Assembly (NCBI RefSeq): GCF_030812415.1
Contig: NZ_JAUSST010000006.1
Coordinates: 124,001-188,000 of the forward strand
Length of the DNA: 64,000 nucleotides
Origin: Paenibacillus harenae
GTDB lineage: Bacteria > Bacillota > Bacilli > Paenibacillales > Paenibacillaceae
Reading direction: 5' to 3'
Made by a program: the position numbers and the translations under genes. Shown in pieces: positions 54,866 to 63,959 of the stretch (positions within the stretch are counted from its first letter, which is position 1; each line of letters begins with the position of its first letter). Under the pieces are notes generated by a model. That model saw only the letters and a list, made by a program, of their open reading frames with translations. It had not been told where the DNA came from and searched no databases.

Positions 54866-55095
54866 AACAATATTATGAAGGAATAGCGATTATTTCAAAA
54901 GATGCTATCGAATCAAATTCAAAGCAACGTTATGTTCTTTAGTGTAAGGGTCTAGACCTGCAAAGCGACAACTACCTCCACCTGAATTACTTTGACGAAA
55001 TGAAACGATTCGGACTAACATGGTTTGAGCATGGAAATGCATATATGAGTTTGTTTGGGCATAGATACGCAAATAGGCTGGCTGGAGGAATGGCG

Positions 55096-56088
55096 ATGGA
55101 TATGGATTCTTACCGTGCTCTTGTGTTAGAGAAGCAGGACGAGGAAGTTATTGCGCAGGTGAAGATGCTGGGGCTGAATGATCTGCCGGGGGGCGATCTG
55201 CTTATTAAGGTAGCCTACTCCAGCGTCAATTATAAGGATGCTTTAGCTTGCAAGGCAGGAGGCAATATTGTTCGAAGTTACCCATTCGTTCCGGGAATCG
55301 ATCTCGCTGGCGTCGTTGTGACCTGCGACTCCGGATTGTATCGCGAAGGAGATGAAGTGCTCGTTACGGGCTACGGCCTTGGCGTCTCTCATTATGGAGG
55401 GTATAGCGAATATGCGCGAGTTCCTTCGCAATGGGCGGTCAAGCTACCTGCAGGCTTATCGATGAAGAATACAATGGCACTCGGAACGGCAGGCTTCACC
55501 GCAGCGTTATCGTTGTTCGAGCTGGAGCGGGACGGGCTAAGCCCGGACAAAGGACCTTTGCTCGTAACAGGAGCGTCAGGCGGTGTTGGCAGTATGGCGA
55601 TAGCTATTGCTTCCAAGCTAGGATATGAGGTAACGGCAAGCTCGGGCAAGTCGGATATGAGCGGGTATTTGCTTGGACTTGGCGCCAAGCGAGTTGTATC
55701 AAGGGATGAGATCGTTCCCCAGACGTCCGCGCCGCTCGGCAAGCAGCTATGGGCAGGTGCAGTCGATTGCGTCGGCGGCAAAACGCTGGCAACGATTATT
55801 GCGAGCTTGAACTATGGCGGAGCAGTAGCGGCTAGCGGCATGACGGGCGGGATCGACCTTGCGACTTCGGTCTATCCGTTTATATTGCGCGGCGTGCGCT
55901 TGATCGGCATCGATTCGGTTATGGCGCGGATGGAGAAGCGGCTCCGGGTTTGGGAGCTGCTGGCCGGACGTTACAAGCTGGATAAGCTGGATGTCATGAG
56001 CGAAGTTATCGGGCTGGAGGAGGTTGCGGCGTATACGAAGCGAATGCTCGCGGGTGATTCGCGCAAGCGGATGGTTGTTAAGCTGTAA
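55096..56088 (+). CDS. YhdH/AcuI-type quinone oxidoreductase (acrylyl-CoA reductase-like)
   Basis: A 330-residue MDR-superfamily reductase of the AcuI/YhdH group (NADPH-dependent acryloyl-CoA reductase in other bacteria). Marks are SSVNYKDALACKAGGNIVRSYPFVPGIDLAG, the YGGYSEYARVPS segment, the nucleotide-binding LVTGASGGVGSMAIAIASKLGY and the late RGVRLIGIDSV. It lacks the zinc ligands of classic alcohol dehydrogenases. GGAGGA serves the ATG at 55096; ATGs at 55090 and 55102 are alternatives. The frame stays open upstream to 54943 without a ribosome site. A terminator follows. Confidence 0.88.
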   Translation: MDMDSYRALVLEKQDEEVIAQVKMLGLNDLPGGDLLIKVAYSSVNYKDALACKAGGNIVRSYPFVPGIDLAGVVVTCDSGLYREGDEVLVTGYGLGVSHYGGYSEYARVPSQWAVKLPAGLSMKNTMALGTAGFTAALSLFELERDGLSPDKGPLLVTGASGGVGSMAIAIASKLGYEVTASSGKSDMSGYLLGLGAKRVVSRDEIVPQTSAPLGKQLWAGAVDCVGGKTLATIIASLNYGGAVAASGMTGGIDLATSVYPFILRGVRLIGIDSVMARMEKRLRVWELLAGRYKLDKLDVMSEVIGLEEVAAYTKRMLAGDSRKRMVVKL

Positions 56089-56097
56089 GGAGAGAAA

Positions 56098-56141
56098 AAG
56101 CGCTATTCCGCTGATAAGTGAGCGGGTAGCGCTTATTGTCT
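56098..56141. terminator. Bidirectional terminator between AcuI-like and DUF4395 genes
   Basis: AAGCGCTA and TAGCGCTT enclose an inner CCGCT/AGCGG stem between convergent genes, followed by TTGTCTT on the plus strand. Confidence 0.75.
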
Positions 56142-56563
56142 TATCCGCGTTGCAATCTGCGTGCGCGGAACTGCTTGTATTGGAAGTACATCGTGCATCC
56201 GATGCAATATCCGAGCAGCGCGGCGAACGCGGCAGCGCCCATCATGGCTGCAAAGATGTTGGCTGCCACTGTCCAGCCGAATAGGAGGCTAATCAGCGAT
56301 AACGTGAGGAAGCCGACTGCCAGCGAATTGTTGAATCGTTGAAGTTCTGCTGCTTCCGTCCGGGATTTCGCTGCAAGCTGCATTAGAAACGGACGAGCGA
56401 TCCGAATGAACAAATTCGCTTTTGCCCCGAATAGGAGGCCGATCACCTGAATGATGAACAATGCCGCAACAATCCATGTTGCTTGCGTAATGAAGAATGC
56501 CACTAAGAAAAGGACAATACCTGCCTGATTGCTTCGCACGTACGGAATAGGTATCTCTTTCAT
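56141..56563 (-). CDS. DUF4395-family membrane protein
   Basis: A 140-residue protein with about four hydrophobic segments. It begins MKEIPIPYVRSNQAGIVL, the usual start of DUF4395 proteins, and has FGAKANLFIRIARPFL and ALLGYCIGCTMYFQYK near the end. Family members are often linked to thiol or thiosulfate metabolism; the CxxxC-like GYCIGC is visible. The function is unknown. AAGGAAAG precedes the ATG at moderate distance. Confidence 0.8.
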   Translation of the reverse strand: MKEIPIPYVRSNQAGIVLFLVAFFITQATWIVAALFIIQVIGLLFGAKANLFIRIARPFLMQLAAKSRTEAAELQRFNNSLAVGFLTLSLISLLFGWTVAANIFAAMMGAAAFAALLGYCIGCTMYFQYKQFRARRLQRG

Positions 56564-56746
56564 GCTATACCAACTTTCCTTATCGGAATTAAATTGAATA
56601 ATTTAATTATAGGACTACGCACCAAGTTTGGCAATAGAGCAGGAGCGGGAATAATTAGTGTGAGGTGAGCGGATGCGCCAGTCGAAGAATAGCGCAAAAA
56701 GGTTGCGTTATTCGGCTGAGAGTAGTACACATTACATTCTTATGAG

Positions 56747-57280
56747 TCAGTACCTTCCTACCGGCTCCTCCCACCAGCCGAACGATAGAACGGCGGGGGC
56801 GGAGCGATGCATCGGCCCGGTGAGCGTGAACAACAGCGACTGGCCAGGGCCGAAGATCCAGCGGCCGGCCTTCTCGCTCGGGAGGCTGGAATAGCCCGGT
56901 ATAACGCGGGTGGAGACAGGAACGGCGGCAAGCGTCGTCGGATCCAGCTCGCTGCCGAATTGCACCTGAACGCATGGTGTCGGCCTCGGGTGAAACGTTA
57001 GATTCGTTGCCGATACTTCATGCGACATCATTCCGCGTGCGGGCAAGCCGTTGCAGAAGCATATTTGCGAGACGAGAGGGTCATGCGATAAATTACTGAT
57101 CACGTACATATCGAAGTACAGGTTAACGCCCGAGTGAGAGGGATTGACGAGCGCAGCCCAGACGCGGTTGGAATCCGTCGGCTGAAGCTGGTCCGTCTCG
57201 CCCATGAAATATTTGCCCTGCAAGGACTTAATGAATGGATTTGTTATGTCCACGACATTCGGCGGGCCAAAGGAATACAT
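56747..57280 (-). CDS. DUF6143-like protein
   Basis: A 177-residue soluble, beta-rich protein. Phrases such as MYSFGPPNVVDITNPFIKSL and the ending AVLSFGWWEEPVGRY match, from memory, a small Bacillales family of unknown function listed as DUF6143. It has no signal peptide. AGGAAGGGG lies 12 bases before the ATG, a long spacing. It is in the same direction as the downstream-lying small membrane genes but has no clear operon with them. A possible spore role in relatives is only inference. Confidence 0.65.
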   Translation of the reverse strand: MYSFGPPNVVDITNPFIKSLQGKYFMGETDQLQPTDSNRVWAALVNPSHSGVNLYFDMYVISNLSHDPLVSQICFCNGLPARGMMSHEVSATNLTFHPRPTPCVQVQFGSELDPTTLAAVPVSTRVIPGYSSLPSEKAGRWIFGPGQSLLFTLTGPMHRSAPAVLSFGWWEEPVGRY

Positions 57281-57414
57281 TGCTGCACCGTCCCCTTCCT
57301 AATACATGCTTCTATTCAACCATATGATTAGAATCGCGGAACATGCATGCGTGTAGGCAGGAGACGATGGGTAAGAACCGGCCTTGGCAGCAGACGACAT
57401 CGTTGAAGGCGGTG

Positions 57415-58944
57415 TTACTCTTTAGAGACGTGACTGCCCCATACCGCGACACCTTCTGCAGACAAGGCGCTGAATGTCATGACATAGGACAGAGTCCCTT
57501 CATCCCATTGACGGAGGAAAACGCCGTTGTATACGGTGCCGTCGATCGTAAGTTCGATCGTATAGTCGCCGGTGCTCTTCCAAGAGCCGCTGACGCTGCC
57601 CGTAATCTTGCCATCCTTTTGCAGTTCGATCAGCGCAGCGGCCTTCACATCGGCGGTAATATCTTTGCCGTGATTCACGAACTTGTACGCCCCGATAACC
57701 TTCTCGGCCGTAACCTTCTCGGCCGTCTCGCCCGCATAACGATGCGGCACTGCGACCGGCCAGCCCTCGGTATTCATCAGCAGTTGATGAACGCGAACCT
57801 CATGGCCTTCTCCGCGGGACGGGAAGCGAGTGTGGAATATAATGAAGTTTTTGTTTAATTCGGCATCATAATAGACGGAATTATGGCCCGGAGACACGTA
57901 TCCCGTTCCGATATTCGCAATCTCGCCGTCCACGTTATCGAACTGGAAGTTGCCCATCAGCTTAGCGCCGTAAGGCGCAATGGATAGATCGTCGAAAAAG
58001 GTGCCGAACGCACCGTAGGCATCGATCATCGCTTTGCCTTCCGAATCGACGTATGGGCCGTCGGGGTTCTCGGAGCGGGCAACGCGGATATTGTAACCGC
58101 CCGTGGAATCAAGCCCTCCATAGGACAAATAGAGGTAGTAGTAGCCGGTTTCTTCTACGTACTGAATGTATGGCGCTTCAATCCTGCTATGGTTATTGCC
58201 CAGCAGCTTCTTGCCGTAGCCTTGTCCTTCGAGGGGGAGACCCGTCGCTGGATCGAGCTTCATAATGAAGATGCCCCCGGAATACGAGCCGTACACCATC
58301 CATAGGATGCCGTCCTTGTCGAAGAACACGTTCGGATCGACGACGTTCGGATGCACCGTTGCATCGTATACCGTGCCGTCTGCGCCGAGATCATTCCACA
58401 TGCCGGATTTGAGAATCAAGCCTTTGTCGGTATAGGGCCCTTCGACCTTGTCCGCTACGGCAATGCCGAGCGCGGAGCGAGGAGAATCGCCCTTGCACAT
58501 GCTGTAATACATATAGAACTTGCCGTCCGCAAGCTGAATAACATCGCCTGCCCAGAACGTATCCGTCTCGGCCCATTCGAGCCCTTCGCTCATTTCCTTC
58601 GTTACGTTCGGAATAATCGGATTCTCGTCATAAACGCTCGAGTTAAGCTGCTCCCAGTTCATCAGGTCGGTCGACTTGGCCACCGCCAGATGCGAGCCGA
58701 ACACATAGAACGTATCGCCGACCTTAATAATCGACGGATCATGCACGGATGCGTTCTTGAAGGTCGGTTCCGCTTCCGTAACCGCTTTCAAATTATTGGC
58801 GGCTGTGTCCGCCCCGGGCGTGATCGATGGGGCTGGGCTGTTCGTATTGTTGTTACCGATACGGTTGCCGCCGCCGTTGTCGCTGCAAGCGCTCATTAGT
58901 GCGAGGACGCATACCGATGCGATTAGAGCTGTTCTTTTCTTCAA
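57415..58944 (-). CDS. GH43 endo-arabinanase-like lipoprotein
   Basis: A 509-residue lipoprotein (lipobox LMSAC, Cys near residue 20, then an Asn/Pro-rich linker) with a GH43 five-bladed propeller (about 60-400). The three catalytic acids are expected in VHDPSIIKVGDTFYVFGSH, in NVVDPNVFFDKDG and in RIEAPYIQYVEETGYYYLYLSYGG, the Abn2 pattern of endo-1,5-alpha-L-arabinanases. A C-terminal beta domain (about 410-509) resembles the one in B. subtilis Abn2. It would degrade arabinan at the cell surface. It stands alone near rhamnoside genes, in line with pectin use. Confidence 0.9.
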   Translation of the reverse strand: MKKRTALIASVCVLALMSACSDNGGGNRIGNNNTNSPAPSITPGADTAANNLKAVTEAEPTFKNASVHDPSIIKVGDTFYVFGSHLAVAKSTDLMNWEQLNSSVYDENPIIPNVTKEMSEGLEWAETDTFWAGDVIQLADGKFYMYYSMCKGDSPRSALGIAVADKVEGPYTDKGLILKSGMWNDLGADGTVYDATVHPNVVDPNVFFDKDGILWMVYGSYSGGIFIMKLDPATGLPLEGQGYGKKLLGNNHSRIEAPYIQYVEETGYYYLYLSYGGLDSTGGYNIRVARSENPDGPYVDSEGKAMIDAYGAFGTFFDDLSIAPYGAKLMGNFQFDNVDGEIANIGTGYVSPGHNSVYYDAELNKNFIIFHTRFPSRGEGHEVRVHQLLMNTEGWPVAVPHRYAGETAEKVTAEKVIGAYKFVNHGKDITADVKAAALIELQKDGKITGSVSGSWKSTGDYTIELTIDGTVYNGVFLRQWDEGTLSYVMTFSALSAEGVAVWGSHVSKE

Positions 58945-59152
58945 AATGTGGATCCCCCTTAAAACAAAGATATAGTTTATATTAACATTAACTAATTAAT
59001 AAAATTATTATATTCGACTTGAGACCATTTAACAAGCTAGAAGCCGCTGATAAAGCCACGCTGATGAGAAAAAAGATACAGTTACTCACCAAAATGGTGA
59101 GGACTATACCTTTTTTCTGCAGGTCATTCCTATGTGCTGGAATCGGTAGGTT

Positions 59153-60019
59153 TTATATGAAAATCCGCGTACGAAATTGACTCGGTGTCTCCCCCATGAT
59201 TTTCTTGAATGCGGAATTAAATGATTCGAGATGCCGGTAGCCAACATTCTCGGCAATGGTACTGATTTTAAGTTGAGAATGGTGCAGTTGCTCGCAGCTT
59301 TTCCGTATTCTCATGTTCTGAACGTATTTCCCGAAAGTTTGTCCCGTGTATCTAACGAACAGCCGTTGCAAGTGCCGCACGCTCCATTTGGAGTTGCTGG
59401 CTAATAGCGACAAAGTCAGTTCTTCATGGAGGTGCTGCTCCACGTATTGGATAACAACTTCAAATTGAAGATTCTCGCTTATGGTACCTTGTTTAACATT
59501 GGTTTGGAGTCGATATACGGCAATGATTAACTGAATTAGCAGCGTAGATATGAAAGTCTCGGAACCCGATCGCAATAAAGAGTATTCTCTGTGCATGGAA
59601 GACAAAATCTTCTCAATGGTGCCATCCTCGTCATAAGAGTCAAGACCGAAGCCAGTATCCTTAAGCTCCTCAATAAAGCGAAGAAGGGACGAATCAACAA
59701 GAATGCTCTTCAACTCATCGAGTACGGTTGGTTCGAAACTACAGTTGTAAACAATCAAATGTTGATGCTCGGTATCGGTAGAAGCCGGACGGAAGACATG
59801 CGGGGTTCCGACCGGAATAATAAATAATTGGCCTTTGCGCACGGGATTAACTTGATTTGAGATATAATGGAATCCTTTTCCTTCTGCCACGAGATTAAAT
59901 TCAATAAAGTCATGGGAATGAAACGGAACTTCAAAATCTTCCGTAAAACGGCTGACATGAATCTGAAGATGATTTTTATAAAAATATTCGCCTTTAAATC
60001 GATGGATGACCGCGTTCAT
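59153..60019 (-). CDS. AraC-family transcriptional regulator with cupin domain
   Basis: A 288-residue regulator. The N-terminal cupin (FHSHDFIEFNLVAEGKGFHYI, GQLFIIPVGTPHVF) binds a sugar-like effector, and two C-terminal HTH motifs (LTLSLLASNSKWSVRHLQRLF and KISTIAENVGYRHLESFNSAFKKIMGETPSQFR) contact DNA. It is divergent from the GH78 rhamnosidase, 142 bp apart, and probably activates it in response to rhamnose or a rhamnoside. GAGGTGAGAG precedes the ATG. Confidence 0.93.
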   Translation of the reverse strand: MNAVIHRFKGEYFYKNHLQIHVSRFTEDFEVPFHSHDFIEFNLVAEGKGFHYISNQVNPVRKGQLFIIPVGTPHVFRPASTDTEHQHLIVYNCSFEPTVLDELKSILVDSSLLRFIEELKDTGFGLDSYDEDGTIEKILSSMHREYSLLRSGSETFISTLLIQLIIAVYRLQTNVKQGTISENLQFEVVIQYVEQHLHEELTLSLLASNSKWSVRHLQRLFVRYTGQTFGKYVQNMRIRKSCEQLHHSQLKISTIAENVGYRHLESFNSAFKKIMGETPSQFRTRIFI

Positions 60020-60060
60020 GATTTGACTCTCACCTCGACACAGTTATGGCATTAATCCGT

Positions 60061-60117
60061 GGATGTTATGTCCTTATTAGCGGATGTTGTCAGGATGGGG
60101 ATAGCTATAATTATAGC
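60061..60117. promoter_or_regulatory. Candidate AraC-type direct repeats and palindrome before the GH78 gene
   Basis: GGATGTT occurs at 60061 and again at 60082, 21 bp apart, two turns of the helix as expected for an AraC dimer. A perfect 14-bp palindrome GCTATAATTATAGC (60104-60117) follows and includes a TATAAT -10 element. Confidence 0.45.
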
Positions 60118-60161
60118 ATAGGAGCGGTTATAGCAACTCAAAAGCAGGAGGTTATATCGGT

Positions 60162-62912
60162 ATGATCATTACGAATTTACTTGTTCAGTATTTGGAAAAT
60201 CCACTGGGAATCGAGACCAAGAACCCGCTGTTAAGCTATACCCTTGAGTCAGGCGAGCAGAATCGGAATCAGGGCGCCTATCGTATTGTTGTTGCTTCCT
60301 CAATAGACTATTTAAGCAACGACATAGGCGACTTGTGGGATTCAGGAAAGGTTCTGAACGAGAGAAACTACGCGATCCGATATAATGGAAGCTCGCTCTT
60401 ATCCAGACAGGAGGTTTTCTGGAAAGTAAAAGTGTGGGATAACCATCATACAGAGTCGGAATGGAGCGAACCGGCCTCATGGGAAATGGGGCTGCTGGAG
60501 GATCATGAATGGACCGCAAGCTGGATTGGGCAGGGGGATCATACAATGGGCAACAAGTCTTCCGCTCCGCAAGCGGCAACGGATTTCGAAGTACCGGATT
60601 GCAAGCGGATCGTCAAGGCTCGTGCTTATATTAGCGGATTAGGGTTATTCCAGGCAAGCATAAACGGATCCCGATTGGACGATCATTTTTTTAATCCAGG
60701 CGAAAGCGACTTTTCTAAGACGGTGTACTATGTAACCTATGATATTACAAATCGATTAAAGAACGGTACCAATGCAATCGGAATCGTCATCGGAAACGGA
60801 CAATACGTTAATTTCAAGGTTAATCCTGTTATGTTGTTGGATGATCACACCGAGGCGCCTGAACATCGGTATCAAAAAAACGATAGCGGATACTTGCGGC
60901 AAGGGATTTACGGAGAGAAAAAAGCGATCGCCCAGATCGAAATGACCTATGAAGACGGCTCCATAGAAGTCGTGGCAGCAACGGATGGCAGTTGGAAAAT
61001 AACGGACAGTCCCATAACCTTCAACAATTGGTATGGCGGGGAAGATTATGACGCGACTGCTGAAATCAGCGGCTGGGATATGCCGGGATCAGATCGTACC
61101 CGATGGCAGAATGCTGCTTTGATGAGTCCGCCGCTCGGCAAATTAAAAGCAAGAGAGTTTCACCCCGCCCGAATAACGGAAAAGTTCCCGGCCGCATCCG
61201 TAACGAGGCTGAATAATGGTCATTTGCTAGTGGATATGGGACGCAATGTAGCGGGCTTTCCGGAGATCGTGCTGCACGGGATGAAGGAGACGGACAGAGG
61301 AACAGTAATTCAGATGTTTCCGGCAGAAATCTTGAATGATGCGGGAACGGCTGTAGATCAGTCCTCTTGCACGCAAAGCTGGAGTGAACGATACCATTGC
61401 AGTATCAAGAACAGCTATACCGTTAGAGGTACCGGAGACGAAAGCTGGCATCCCTCATTTTGTTACCAGGGATTCCGGTACGTAGAGGTTGCGGGATTCG
61501 GACGGGAAGCATCCATTACTAATTTTAATTGTTGCGTTCTGAGAGTTTCGAATGAAAAAACAGGCACCTTTGAAACATCTAATCCCGTAATTAATCAAAT
61601 TAACGAGATGACGGAGCGGTCGATTGAAAGCAATATGTTCTTCTCCTTCACGGACTGCCCGCAAATCGAAAAGATCGGATGGCTTGAAACGACTCACTTG
61701 ATGTTCCGCTCCATGGCTGCGGGATATGACATTCGTTCATGGATTCCGAAAATCGTGCAGGATATGATCGATTCGCAAACCGACGAAACCGATATTCGGA
61801 ACGGCGATACCGAGCAGATCGGTTATATCCCTGCCATTGCTCCGGAATATCATCGCATCGTCGGCTTGCATAGAGATCCGAACTGGAGCGGCGCATGCAT
61901 TCTGACGCCGTGGGAGTATTATCAGATCTACGGAGATGAATCTATATTAGTAAAAGCATATCCTGCGATGAAACGATATATAGCCTACCTGGAGTCTCAA
62001 ACGGTCAATGGCCTGTTAAATAATTATGCGCAGATGGGAGACTGGGGGCAACTAAATGAAAGCACGCCGAAAGTGCTGGTCGAGAATTGCGCTTATTATT
62101 ATTTGCTGAGCACGATGGCTCAAATTTCAAATCTACTTCGCGATTCAGAGAATGCGGAGCGTTTCTTATCTCAAGCATCGGATGTAAGGGGCAGGTTTCA
62201 TAATCATAGGGAGTGCTATCAACCGGAGCGCAAGGTGTATGGGAATGACAGTCAGTCAAGTTACGGCTGTGTGCTGTTTAGCGGCATTGTATTAGAGGAA
62301 AACAAAGAAAGCTCGATCGGGAAGCTTGTCGAGGCCGTTCGTCAACGCGATTATCATTTATCGTCAGGGGAAGTCGGATTGAAACAAGTGTTTTCCGTAT
62401 TAGGAAAGTATGGCCACAACGATGTGGTCTATCGAATGGTTATGAACGATACGCAGCCGAACTATAAGTTTTTTGTAGATAACGGTTTGACTACTCTTCC
62501 GGAGTATTGGAATTACGAGGAACTATGGCATGGTATGGCGAGATCGAGAAACCATGCCATGATGGGGCATGTGAAAGAGTGGCTGACCAGTTATGTATTA
62601 GGAATAAGAATGGAAGCGCCGGGTTATCGAAATATGAAGATCGAGCCTGCGCTGACACATACCATCGGGAAAGCACAAGGAAGTATAGCAAGTCCGTATG
62701 GCGCTGTTCGCGTTGCGTATGATCGAAATGAGGATGGGATGCACCTGGAAGTTCAAATTCCTGTAGGTACAACTGCTGACGTTGGAATTCCTGCGATCGG
62801 CTCCGGGAAAATAAATACAGGCGGCAGCAGTAATAATCGAATTGAAAAACAGGGGCAAACGTATTGGATTCAAAATGTAGGATCAGGCCATTACAAGTTT
62901 ACGATCATCTAA
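60162..62912 (+). CDS. GH78 alpha-L-rhamnosidase
   Basis: A 916-residue cytoplasmic enzyme that removes terminal alpha-L-rhamnose from plant glycosides or pectin fragments. N-terminal beta domains carry WEMGLLEDHEWTASWIGQ and RAYISGLGLFQASINGSRL. The GH78 alpha/alpha barrel shows FSFTDCPQIEKIGWLETTHL, where family enzymes have DCPQRDERxGW (the acid region here is altered), then GDWGQLN and TTLPEYWNYEELWHG. The C-terminal beta domain is present (SIASPYGAVRVAY). GCAGGAGG precedes the ATG. The divergent AraC gene probably regulates it. Confidence 0.9.
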   Translation: MIITNLLVQYLENPLGIETKNPLLSYTLESGEQNRNQGAYRIVVASSIDYLSNDIGDLWDSGKVLNERNYAIRYNGSSLLSRQEVFWKVKVWDNHHTESEWSEPASWEMGLLEDHEWTASWIGQGDHTMGNKSSAPQAATDFEVPDCKRIVKARAYISGLGLFQASINGSRLDDHFFNPGESDFSKTVYYVTYDITNRLKNGTNAIGIVIGNGQYVNFKVNPVMLLDDHTEAPEHRYQKNDSGYLRQGIYGEKKAIAQIEMTYEDGSIEVVAATDGSWKITDSPITFNNWYGGEDYDATAEISGWDMPGSDRTRWQNAALMSPPLGKLKAREFHPARITEKFPAASVTRLNNGHLLVDMGRNVAGFPEIVLHGMKETDRGTVIQMFPAEILNDAGTAVDQSSCTQSWSERYHCSIKNSYTVRGTGDESWHPSFCYQGFRYVEVAGFGREASITNFNCCVLRVSNEKTGTFETSNPVINQINEMTERSIESNMFFSFTDCPQIEKIGWLETTHLMFRSMAAGYDIRSWIPKIVQDMIDSQTDETDIRNGDTEQIGYIPAIAPEYHRIVGLHRDPNWSGACILTPWEYYQIYGDESILVKAYPAMKRYIAYLESQTVNGLLNNYAQMGDWGQLNESTPKVLVENCAYYYLLSTMAQISNLLRDSENAERFLSQASDVRGRFHNHRECYQPERKVYGNDSQSSYGCVLFSGIVLEENKESSIGKLVEAVRQRDYHLSSGEVGLKQVFSVLGKYGHNDVVYRMVMNDTQPNYKFFVDNGLTTLPEYWNYEELWHGMARSRNHAMMGHVKEWLTSYVLGIRMEAPGYRNMKIEPALTHTIGKAQGSIASPYGAVRVAYDRNEDGMHLEVQIPVGTTADVGIPAIGSGKINTGGSSNNRIEKQGQTYWIQNVGSGHYKFTII

Positions 62913-62932
62913 ACAACCTATAGGACCGATTG

Positions 62933-62966
62933 CTCTCTGGAATGTCCTTCCGGAGAGTATTTTTTA
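62933..62966 (+). terminator. Intrinsic terminator of the GH78 gene
   Basis: CTCTCTGGAA-TGTCC-TTCCGGAGAG is a 10-bp hairpin followed by TATTTTTT. Confidence 0.9.
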
Positions 62967-62995
62967 GGTTTCGGGAGAGGCTGTGACCATTATTC

Positions 62996-63179
62996 ATGAA
63001 CGGGATGTGGAAAAAAACAGTATTAACGAGGCTGTTCGCGCTCTTCTGCCTTTCGTTGCTGCCAACTTATATTCTGGCCGTCATCGTTTATAACTGGAGC
63101 ACTGCCGGTATTACTAACCTATCCGTTTCTACAGCGATATTTTGTTAAAGGGATGGTTATAGGAAGCGTGAAGGGGTAG
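62996..63179 (+). pseudogene. Deletion scar: 5' end of a YesM-like kinase joined to the 3' end of a CUT1 permease
   Basis: From the ATG at 62996 the frame reads like the N-terminus of a membrane sensor kinase ([15 protein letters not shown] and [17 protein letters not shown]), then dissolves near 63095. In another frame, from about 63099 to the TAG at 63177, the text [19 protein letters not shown] and VIGSVKG is the usual C-terminus of a MalG/LplC-type permease. Both parts point the same way, so one deletion inside a kinase-regulator-binding protein-permease operon would leave exactly this. Neither fragment can be functional. Confidence 0.75.
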
Positions 63180-63184
63180 CATAG

Positions 63185-63228
63185 CAAAAAAACGGCCTCA
63201 TCGCCCGATAACGGGATAATGAGGCCGT
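63185..63228 (-). terminator. Intrinsic terminator of the cyclophilin gene
   Basis: On the minus strand ACGGCCTCAT pairs with ATGAGGCCGT, with an inner CCCGTTATCGGG hairpin, and is followed by seven Ts. Confidence 0.9.
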
Positions 63229-63254
63229 CTCTTCTTCTGCCCGCGATAGAAGCG

Positions 63255-63959
63255 TTATTCTACTTTTTTCGGAGCTTCGAACGTCATGCCTTTCGTGTCC
63301 ACCGTAACCTTCTTCATGGAAAGCGGTTCAAGCGGCTTGTCGCTGGCGTCGCGCTCTTGGGCAACGATTTCGTCGACCACTTCGAGCCCTTCCGTAACTT
63401 TGCCGAATGCAGCGTACTGATTGTCGAGTGAAGTATTATCCTCGGCCATGATGAAGAACTGCGAACCTGCCGAATTCGGATCATTCGTCCGCGCCATGGA
63501 AATAACGCCGCGCGCATGCTTCAGTTTGTTCTCGAAGCCGTTCGACGAGAACTCTCCGGCAATGCTGTAACCCGGACCGCCGCTGCCTACGCCGTCGGGA
63601 TCGCCGCCTTGAATCATGAAGCCCGGAATAACGCGGTGGAAAATAACGCCGTCATAGAACCCGCTTTGTACAAGCGAGATGAAGTTGTTGACTGTATTCG
63701 GAGCAACCTCCGGATAGAGCTCGACCTTAATCGCTTTATCGTTGCTCATCTCAATCGTAACGACGGGATGCTTGTCCGATCCGAGCAGCTCGGGGCCGTC
63801 TTCCTGCGGCGGCTCCGTTGCGGCAGCATTTTCATTGTTGCCCGAGCCTTGCGTGTCGCCTCCGGTATTTTCCTTGCTGGCCCCGCAGCCTGTCGCGACG
63901 ACAAGCAATACGGCGAGTATGACGAGCAGTCCTGCAAATAATCTTTTATTCAACAGCAT
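63255..63959 (-). CDS. Cyclophilin-type peptidyl-prolyl isomerase lipoprotein
   Basis: A 234-residue lipoprotein: lipobox VATGC (Cys near residue 25), an Asn/Gly-rich linker to about residue 60, then a single-domain bacterial cyclophilin. Active-site text is FHRVIPGFMIQGGDPDGVGSGGPGY, ARTNDPNSAGSQFFIM and NQYAAFGKVTEGLEVVDEI. It isomerises Xaa-Pro bonds to help exported proteins fold on the outer face of the membrane. GGGGG precedes the ATG, 40 bp from the window end; its promoter lies partly outside. Confidence 0.94.
   Translation of the reverse strand: MLLNKRLFAGLLVILAVLLVVATGCGASKENTGGDTQGSGNNENAAATEPPQEDGPELLGSDKHPVVTIEMSNDKAIKVELYPEVAPNTVNNFISLVQSGFYDGVIFHRVIPGFMIQGGDPDGVGSGGPGYSIAGEFSSNGFENKLKHARGVISMARTNDPNSAGSQFFIMAEDNTSLDNQYAAFGKVTEGLEVVDEIVAQERDASDKPLEPLSMKKVTVDTKGMTFEAPKKVE

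Noticed and set aside
56690-56722. GAATAGCGCA/TGCGTTATTC hairpin after the DUF6143-like gene.
   Set aside because: The stem is good but no T tract follows on either strand, so I did not call a terminator.
59085-59115. CTCACC-AAAAT-GGTGAG hairpin after the AraC gene.
   Set aside because: The short 6-bp stem and the distance to the T-rich stretch make a terminator call uncertain.
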